From: Candidatus Bathyarchaeota archaeon
Lineage (GTDB): Archaea > Thermoproteota > Bathyarchaeia > TCS64
Length of the DNA: 20,267 nt
Reading direction: 5' to 3'
Assembly (NCBI GenBank): GCA_016867505.1
Contig: VGJH01000002.1
Span: forward strand, 1-20,267
Position numbers and translations under genes: made by a program. This document shows positions 14,419-20,267 of the stretch, one piece after another. The notes below the pieces were generated by a model. It was given only the letters and a program-made list of their open reading frames with translations. It was not told the origin of the DNA and did not search any database. Position 1 is the stretch's first letter; each line of letters starts with the position of its first letter.

Positions 14419-17400
14419 ATAGTCTACATAAGCAAAATTCTCATCCGTAATTTCAAATCATTTGGAGGACAAATAAAGCTCAACTTTCAATCAGGATTTA
14501 ATATAATTACCGGTCCGAATGGAAGTGGTAAAAGCAACATCATCGATGCTATCCAATTTGTTTTAGGTGAATTGGCTTCTAAACGTATGAGGGTTCCTGA
14601 CTTTGGTGGTCTCATTTATGATGGCGCTGGGGAACAAGATGTTGGTAAATCTCAGATAGCGCAGGTGACAATTTATTTCGATAACTCTGATAGGGGCTTA
14701 TCTTCTGATCGAAGTCAAGTCAGCGTTGGTAGAAAAGTTGATAGAGACGGAAAAAGTGATTATTATCTTAACGGAAAAAGGACTTCACGTAAAATAGTTT
14801 TAGATTTACTACAATTAGCAGGCATAACTCCAGGAGGTTACAATATTGTGCTCCAGGGTACTGCAACACGTCTAAGTGATTTAACGCCATCAGAACGCAT
14901 GAGTGCTCTTGAAGATTTAATTGGAATAAAAGAGTATGATGAGAAAAAGTCTGAAGCAAAAATACGTTTAACCGAAGCTGAAAGAAAAATTGAAGTAGCT
15001 TCAGCGAGAATAGATGAAGTTAGAAAAAGAGTCGCTGAACTTGAGCGACAAAGAAATGATGCTTTAAGATATAATCATCTTAACCGAGAAGAAAAACGTC
15101 TTACCGCACTAAAATTAAGTTACCAAATAAATCAGCTTGAAGAAAAATTAAGTGGATTAATGCAACAATTTAGAGAACATGAAGTAGAAGTAACAAAACT
15201 AGAGGAAGAAAAGAAGCAACTTAGAGAAGAACGTGATATTGCAAGGAATAGAGTTGAAGAATTTAACAGAGAAGCTTCAGAGAGAGGAAACACTAGATTA
15301 CCTCTACTAAAATCAGATCTTGTTGGTAAGAAAACACTTAGAGATAATGTTTCAACTAGATTAAAGGAAATTACTTCTCGTCGAAATTATTTAGAAAAAG
15401 CAATAATTGATAAACAGAATGAGTTAACCCAATCTGAAGACGAGGTAGCAGAACGTAGAGGACAACTTAACAACCTGAATGAAAGATACAAAGAATTGAC
15501 TTATTCATTACAGATTAAAAAGGATGAATTTAATCATATTATTGGAGTCTTACAAGTTTCACGAAACACTGCTTCACAGAATCAGAAACGACTGGAGGAT
15601 CAGACTGAAAATTTAGTTCCAATCCAAGAAACACTGAGCGGTCTTGAAATTGAAATCAATGCATACAAGAATGCCATTAATAACCTTGAAGAAAAAATTC
15701 ATGAACAAGAAAATAAAAAAGACGATTATGAAAAAACAATTGATAATTTAAAAGAAAAATTAAACGAGTATGCTAGTCTGAAGAATCAAGAAGCTGTAAA
15801 CCTTGAAGCCATGCTCACAAATTTGGAGAACCAGATCGAGAGGCAAAAAAACTTACGCAGCACAATTGAGAACGCTAATATTTTAGCTAAACAAGCAGAG
15901 ACTTCGATCACGGAATTTTCTGCTAAACGCGATTTATGGAGACAATTAGTAGTCGAAGAAAAAGCGCTTGAACGAATAAGAGAGATTGGGGAAGCAGGTG
16001 CGCTTGATGGTTATCATGGCCCAGTTAAATCTCTGATTAAAGTGGATATTCAAAATCAGAGGGCCATTTACTCTTCAGCTTTAGGCTGGATGAATGCCAT
16101 CGTTGTTGATGATCTTGGTGTAGCAATCAACTGCATTGAGAGGCTTAAAAAAACTAAGTTAGGGATGACCAAGTTTATTCCCCTTGATCAATTAAAGAAG
16201 GCAGAGCCTTTACCAAAGTTAACAATTGATGGCGTTATAGGGCCTCTTATTGATGTAATTAACTGTGATGATGTCTATCTCCCTATTGCTGAAATGATTT
16301 GGGGAGATACTTACCTGGTAAAAGACTCAGACACTGCAACAAAGGTGGTTTCAACTGGTTATAGAGCAGTGACAACCTCAGGAGATGTTTATGAGCCAAA
16401 TGGAGGAATAATTGGTGGCTATTATAGAAGACCTCCAGATTACTCAAAACTTGTACCGACAGAAGAGTCTATTGACACACTATCAAAGACCATCAAAACA
16501 TTAAGACAGAAACTTAAAACAAGAATGACTGATTTAAAGGCAAGCGGAGGAAACCTCCGTGGATTCTCAACATATATGGATGAATCTAAGAAACGAATGA
16601 CTAGAATTGACACAGAAGTTCTTGAAACCAACGAAAGAATTGAACGGCTTGAAAAAACTTTAGCAACTACAATTGAAGGCATTGATAAATTTAGAAAAGG
16701 TAAAGAACGTCAAGAGCAATTATCTGTAACCCTATTAGAGCGTAAACAAAGGGTTATTCAACAAATTGATGAAATTAAGCAATCAATTTCACAGCTTAAG
16801 GAATTTAAGCCATCTGATTTAACAGAGCTTGAGATAAAACGTTCTAGTCTTGACTCTGAGATAAGTAATTTACAGAATTTAATAAGAGACGTTGAGAATG
16901 CTCAATCAGTTCAGAGTGGTTTTGTTGAAAGAGTTCTTTCCATCAGAATCACTGAAGCATCTGAACAGAGTAAAAAAATGACTGAAGAAAGCTTAACCTT
17001 AGAACATGAATACACCCAGAACCAAGAACAACTAATTGACATTAATAGAGAGATCGAAATCATCGAACTCGATTTAAGCAGTCTAACAGGTGAAGTTGAA
17101 GCAACAACAAATGTCATAGAACAACAGCAGAAAACCCTCCGAATGATAAACCAGAGAATGGAGGACCTTGAGCGTCGAAGAGAATCCGCAGATAAACGGC
17201 TGAACCAAATTACATTAGATATTGAGAAACTCAAATTCCAGAGTGAGCAGAAACTTGACGAATTAGCCACAAATGGGTACGAAGACAAACTTAACATAAC
17301 TGGTCTAGAAATTGAATTACTTGAATCAAGAATCCAACAAGTACGTTCTGAACGTGGTAATATTGGCGCAATCAACCAGCTAGCCTTAGAACAATATAAT

Positions 17401-17973
17401 GATTACATGACGAATTACAAGAGTCAGAGTACAAGAATAAATGAACTTGAAGAAGAGAAAGCAGGAATACTGAAATTCATTGAGCAGGTTGAAAGAGAGA
17501 AAACCGACCACTTCATGACTGCTTTCAACGAAGTCTGTGAAAACTTCAGCACAATATTTGGTAAAATCACTGGTGGTGGGGATGGTAGACTCGAACTTCA
17601 GAAACCTGAAGAACCCTTCTCAGGAGGAGTTGATCTATACCTCCAATTCCCAGGGAAACCCATGCGGTTAGGCAGTGGGGCATCCGGAGGAGAACGATCC
17701 GTTGCTGCCATCGCTTACTTGTTAGCAATACAAAAATTCCTTAGAGCACCCTTCTACGTCTTCGACGAAGTTGATGCACATCTCGATGATCTTAATACCA
17801 GCAGATTAAGTGAAGTACTGAAAGAAAGTGCAGTTGATTCACAGTTTTTGATGATCAGCCTAAAAGATGTGATGGTCCACAACGCTGACCGAATATATGG
17901 TGTATTCTCTCAAGGCGGAAAAAGCAGAGTGTTAGCGCTTCCCATGAAAAATAAGGTGGAGACTGTTATATGA
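14419..17973 (+). CDS. smc: Chromosome segregation ATPase SMC, probable AUA start
   Basis: Starting at ATA 14419 the protein has 1184 residues, a normal SMC length. It begins MVYISKILIRNFKSFGG, with Walker A GPNGSGKSN at residues 32-40. A long coiled coil follows, then the hinge (about 525-675, GYHGPVKSLI to GGIIGGYYRR) and the returning coil. The C-terminal head carries signature SGGERS (about 1086) and Walker B FYVFDEVDAHLDD (about 1112). With ScpA and ScpB it forms the ring that organises and segregates chromosomes. No ATG, GTG or TTG occurs in frame between the stop at 14395-14397 and TTG 14572, and starting at 14572 would delete Walker A. A perfect GGAGG (14404-14408) lies 10 nt before the ATA. 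Its last codons overlap scpA by ATGA. Confidence 0.93.
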   Translation: MVYISKILIRNFKSFGGQIKLNFQSGFNIITGPNGSGKSNIIDAIQFVLGELASKRMRVPDFGGLIYDGAGEQDVGKSQIAQVTIYFDNSDRGLSSDRSQVSVGRKVDRDGKSDYYLNGKRTSRKIVLDLLQLAGITPGGYNIVLQGTATRLSDLTPSERMSALEDLIGIKEYDEKKSEAKIRLTEAERKIEVASARIDEVRKRVAELERQRNDALRYNHLNREEKRLTALKLSYQINQLEEKLSGLMQQFREHEVEVTKLEEEKKQLREERDIARNRVEEFNREASERGNTRLPLLKSDLVGKKTLRDNVSTRLKEITSRRNYLEKAIIDKQNELTQSEDEVAERRGQLNNLNERYKELTYSLQIKKDEFNHIIGVLQVSRNTASQNQKRLEDQTENLVPIQETLSGLEIEINAYKNAINNLEEKIHEQENKKDDYEKTIDNLKEKLNEYASLKNQEAVNLEAMLTNLENQIERQKNLRSTIENANILAKQAETSITEFSAKRDLWRQLVVEEKALERIREIGEAGALDGYHGPVKSLIKVDIQNQRAIYSSALGWMNAIVVDDLGVAINCIERLKKTKLGMTKFIPLDQLKKAEPLPKLTIDGVIGPLIDVINCDDVYLPIAEMIWGDTYLVKDSDTATKVVSTGYRAVTTSGDVYEPNGGIIGGYYRRPPDYSKLVPTEESIDTLSKTIKTLRQKLKTRMTDLKASGGNLRGFSTYMDESKKRMTRIDTEVLETNERIERLEKTLATTIEGIDKFRKGKERQEQLSVTLLERKQRVIQQIDEIKQSISQLKEFKPSDLTELEIKRSSLDSEISNLQNLIRDVENAQSVQSGFVERVLSIRITEASEQSKKMTEESLTLEHEYTQNQEQLIDINREIEIIELDLSSLTGEVEATTNVIEQQQKTLRMINQRMEDLERRRESADKRLNQITLDIEKLKFQSEQKLDELATNGYEDKLNITGLEIELLESRIQQVRSERGNIGAINQLALEQYNDYMTNYKSQSTRINELEEEKAGILKFIEQVEREKTDHFMTAFNEVCENFSTIFGKITGGGDGRLELQKPEEPFSGGVDLYLQFPGKPMRLGSGASGGERSVAAIAYLLAIQKFLRAPFYVFDEVDAHLDDLNTSRLSEVLKESAVDSQFLMISLKDVMVHNADRIYGVFSQGGKSRVLALPMKNKVETVI

Positions 17974-18641
17974 CTGATAAATTTGAGAAACCCTACTACC
18001 TCCGCCAGCCATGGGACATTCTATTCCGTGAAAATAAACTTGAAAAAATTAGTCCTTGGAGTATTAATTTAGTAGAATTGTTATCAAGCCTGCTTAAGGA
18101 GATGGAACGAGTTGGCATTGATTTTAGGATAGCAGGCACAGCAGTTAACAGCTCAGTTTTAATCTACCTGAAAAAAGCAGAGCTATTACTCGCGATGGAA
18201 GAAGCTCCCCAACCTCAGATAGATGATGCTGGAGAAGTCTATTTACCACCAGCTGTTCCACTTCCCTTCAGGTTTGAGTTTACTACAACAAGCATACAAG
18301 ATCTGATTAATGCTTTAGAAAAAACATTAAATGAAGAGGCAAATAAAAGCGACATTCCCAGGTTACCTACTTTACCTTTACCAATCCCTAATTTTCTAGA
18401 CATAGAGCAATATCTTGTAGAAATCGAGTCAAGAGCAGAAGAGCTACTTGAAAAAATTAAAAACCAGATTGTTTCTGGTAATGAATTAAGATTTATTATT
18501 ATGATCGAAGGCTTACCTCGCTTTGAATCTGTCAGACTGTTCATGATGCTTCTCTTCCTTGCACAGAGAATGGATATTGATCTGATTCAAGATGAGGAAG
18601 AAACGGATATTCAAATCGTTTTAAGGGTGAAAAAAGAATGA
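17970..18641 (+). CDS. scpA: Segregation and condensation protein A (kleisin)
   Basis: This 223-residue kleisin bridges the SMC heads and binds ScpB. The N-terminal region (WDILFRENKLEKISPWSINLV) is the characteristic start that contacts the SMC neck. A helical segment (LLSSLLKEM, LIYLKKAELLL), an acidic/proline linker (about 75-140) and a C-terminal winged-helix (LPRFESVRLFMMLLFLAQR, about 165-222) that binds the SMC cap follow. The ATG overlaps the smc stop (ATGA), and the stop overlaps scpB the same way, so the three are translationally coupled and probably made in fixed ratio. Confidence 0.88.
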   Translation: MTDKFEKPYYLRQPWDILFRENKLEKISPWSINLVELLSSLLKEMERVGIDFRIAGTAVNSSVLIYLKKAELLLAMEEAPQPQIDDAGEVYLPPAVPLPFRFEFTTTSIQDLINALEKTLNEEANKSDIPRLPTLPLPIPNFLDIEQYLVEIESRAEELLEKIKNQIVSGNELRFIIMIEGLPRFESVRLFMMLLFLAQRMDIDLIQDEEETDIQIVLRVKKE

Positions 18642-19276
18642 TTTCAGATTCGTTAAAAAATAAGACAAAGCTAACTGCATTAGAAGCAGCGTTGTACGCT
18701 GCAGGTCATCCACTAGGTATTGAAGAATTAATGCATGTTGTTAGCAGTAAATCAGAAAAAGTAGTAATAGGTTTAATAAATGAGTTAATTCACAAATTCG
18801 AATCCCGTAACGGTGCTCTCGAAATTAAAATCCTTCCTGGAAATAGAGTGGTAATGCAGCTGAAATCTACATATAATTCACTTGTCAGAGAGTTCACACA
18901 CAAACCTCTATTGAAAACAAGTTCTCTAAAGACATTAGGTTATATTGCATATTATCAGCCAATCGAGCAGGGACAAGTTATTGAAAGCCGTGGAGGACAC
19001 ATTTACTCCCAGTTACGTCATATGGAAGAACTTGGATTAATCATTCGGGAAAGAGTAGACGAAAAAAGATTCGTTATAAAAACCACCCCCTTCTTTGGCG
19101 ATTACTTTGGCATTGGCGCTAATCCAGAGAACTCAAAAATGCAATTCAAACAAATTTTTGAACACGTGAAAGTGCCTGAAATCAAAGTACAGGAACCAGT
19201 CATTAGTGTACCCTTAACAGACTCTAGGGATGGGCTCGCCGATGGGCTTCCTCAATATCCTCGTCCCGCCAACTAA
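18638..19276 (+). CDS. scpB: Segregation and condensation protein B
   Basis: The 212-residue protein has the two winged-helix domains of ScpB. The first covers about residues 10-80 (LTALEAALYAAGHPLGIEEL), the second about 88-160 (KTLGYIAYYQPIEQGQVIES and HMEELGLIIRERVDEKRFVI, ending TPFFGDYFGI). It dimerises on the ScpA linker. The C-terminal ~45 residues after FGIGANPEN look unstructured. The last 63 bp (TDSRDGL to PRPAN) are antisense to the end of hypE, so this tail is probably dictated in part by the hypE reading frame. The start is ATG 18638, overlapping the scpA stop. Confidence 0.88.
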   Translation: MISDSLKNKTKLTALEAALYAAGHPLGIEELMHVVSSKSEKVVIGLINELIHKFESRNGALEIKILPGNRVVMQLKSTYNSLVREFTHKPLLKTSSLKTLGYIAYYQPIEQGQVIESRGGHIYSQLRHMEELGLIIRERVDEKRFVIKTTPFFGDYFGIGANPENSKMQFKQIFEHVKVPEIKVQEPVISVPLTDSRDGLADGLPQYPRPAN

Positions 19277-20239
19277 AGTCTTCATCAGAACCATTCCTGG
19301 ATGATCTTTTTTAACTTCACCCACGATTTTCGCGTCTTTTCCATGCTCAGTATTCCTAATTGCTGCCAGTACATTTTCAGCCACTTTCTCTTCAACAATT
19401 AAAACTGCCTTACCTTCGCATGTTACCTCATATGGGTCAAGTCCCAGCATATCTGAGGCAGATTTCACACTCTGTTTAACTGGAATACTACCATCCTCTA
19501 ACCATATGCTTACATTAGATTTTTCAGCAATGTCATTTAGTGCAGAGGATAAACCTCCACGCGTCAAATCTTTCATTGCATGAACACCGCCAATACTCAA
19601 AGCTGCTTTTATCGTATCCCAAATTGGCCCAACATCAGATTTCAATTCTGTTTTAAATGACAAACCTTCTCTAACAGACATCAAAGCTATCCCATGATCA
19701 CCGACTGTCCCTGTTATGATGACTTTATCCCCTACCTTTGCTTGACTATCTAATATTCTAGGACCTTTCAAAACTCCTATGCCTGCGGTAGATATTACAA
19801 TACCATCAAGTGATCCTTTTGGCATTACCTTAAAATCTCCACTAATTATAGCAACCCCCGCTTCAACTGCAGCTAAATCCATTGATTTCACCAATTTTCG
19901 AAGATCCTCAATGAGGTAACCTTCCTCAACGATTATTGAGTCTAAGATAGCTATTGGTTCTGCTCCCATTACAGCAGTGTCATTAACTGCTCCAGATACT
20001 GCTAATCGACCCAGGTCTCCGCCTGGAAAGAAAATTGGCTTAACTGTATGACCATCCATCGTAAGAATAATTTCGTTTCCACATAATCTAATGGAGGCGC
20101 CATCATCCATTGCATCTAAACCAATGCCATCCTTAACCTCTCGTTTCGTAAAGCCTTTAATGAATAATTCTTTGATGAGTTCATCCATTGCAGAGCCTCC
20201 TGCGCCATGGTTTAACTTGATGAAGTCTTCGGTTGCCAT
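19214..20239 (-). CDS. hypE: Hydrogenase maturation factor HypE (carbamoyl dehydratase)
   Basis: The 341-residue protein of the PurM/ThiL superfamily converts an S-carbamoyl group (delivered by HypF) on its C-terminal cysteine to thiocyanate, the source of the CN ligands of NiFe hydrogenase. The essential C-terminal PRVC is present at the very end. Other family signatures are LNHGAGG (N-terminal), MDDGASI, SGAVNDTAVMGAEP, ISGDFKVM and DLTRGGL. It is complete, so the organism probably matures a NiFe hydrogenase. The ATG at 20239 follows GAGG with 7-nt spacing. It is convergent with scpB and overlaps it by 63 bp; other hyp genes would lie to the right. Confidence 0.94.
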   Translation of the reverse strand: MATEDFIKLNHGAGGSAMDELIKELFIKGFTKREVKDGIGLDAMDDGASIRLCGNEIILTMDGHTVKPIFFPGGDLGRLAVSGAVNDTAVMGAEPIAILDSIIVEEGYLIEDLRKLVKSMDLAAVEAGVAIISGDFKVMPKGSLDGIVISTAGIGVLKGPRILDSQAKVGDKVIITGTVGDHGIALMSVREGLSFKTELKSDVGPIWDTIKAALSIGGVHAMKDLTRGGLSSALNDIAEKSNVSIWLEDGSIPVKQSVKSASDMLGLDPYEVTCEGKAVLIVEEKVAENVLAAIRNTEHGKDAKIVGEVKKDHPGMVLMKTLVGGTRILRKPIGEPIPRVC

Positions 20240-20267
20240 CTGTTATCCTCAAAACAAAATACTTTAT

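Noticed and set aside
14402..14422. ATG 14402 as the smc start
   Set aside because: It is in a different frame and meets TAG after six codons, so it would need a frameshift to enter smc.
16911..17375. 154-codon minus-strand frame inside smc
   Set aside because: It is a Ser/Leu-rich shadow of the coiled-coil codons of smc.

Overview
The window is archaeal chromosome. It encodes a complete transcription initiation factor B (TFB), a DUF373 membrane protein, a cis-prenyltransferase, an SMC-ScpA-ScpB condensin set, HypE and a tRNA-Gln(CTG) with an encoded CCA. Promoters have archaeal TATA/BRE character, and GTG and TTG starts are common. The sequence is AT-rich and resembles uncultivated archaea such as Bathyarchaeia or relatives, but lineage cannot be fixed from sequence alone.

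Positions 1-9455 are accessory and patchy. A truncated Dam methylase is followed by a VapBC-type AbrB/PIN pair, a disrupted membrane-protein paralog, a 1127-residue surface protein (signal peptide, eight-bladed propeller, Ig-like domain, NosD-type beta-helix, tandem repeats, C-terminal anchor), a PLP decarboxylase, two intact paralogs of the disrupted gene and a small alpha/beta-barrel-like protein. Three families of non-coding repeats punctuate this half. A is a 30-bp promoter-like module, identical upstream of all three paralogs. C is a ~60-bp element ending in a T-run, lying against the 3' ends of the paralogs. B is an ~80-bp element flanking the surface-protein gene as 90% identical direct repeats. 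On the minus strand the genes read as cassettes: A, gene, C, A, gene, C.

Positions 9456-20267 are mostly conserved core genes. A threonine/serine dehydratase and tRNA-Gln lie on the minus strand. Then tfb, DUF373, uppS, smc, scpA and scpB run on the plus strand, and hypE runs convergently and overlaps the end of scpB by 63 bp. smc, scpA and scpB are coupled by ATGA overlaps. The smc frame has no ATG, GTG or TTG before its Walker A motif, so translation most likely starts at an AUA codon behind a perfect GGAGG, just after a 28-codon basic ORF.

The strongest leads are the AUA-started smc with its upstream mini-ORF, the A/C cassette array of single-pass membrane proteins (one copy with a TTA-to-TAA nonsense codon), and the B repeats bracketing the surface-protein gene.
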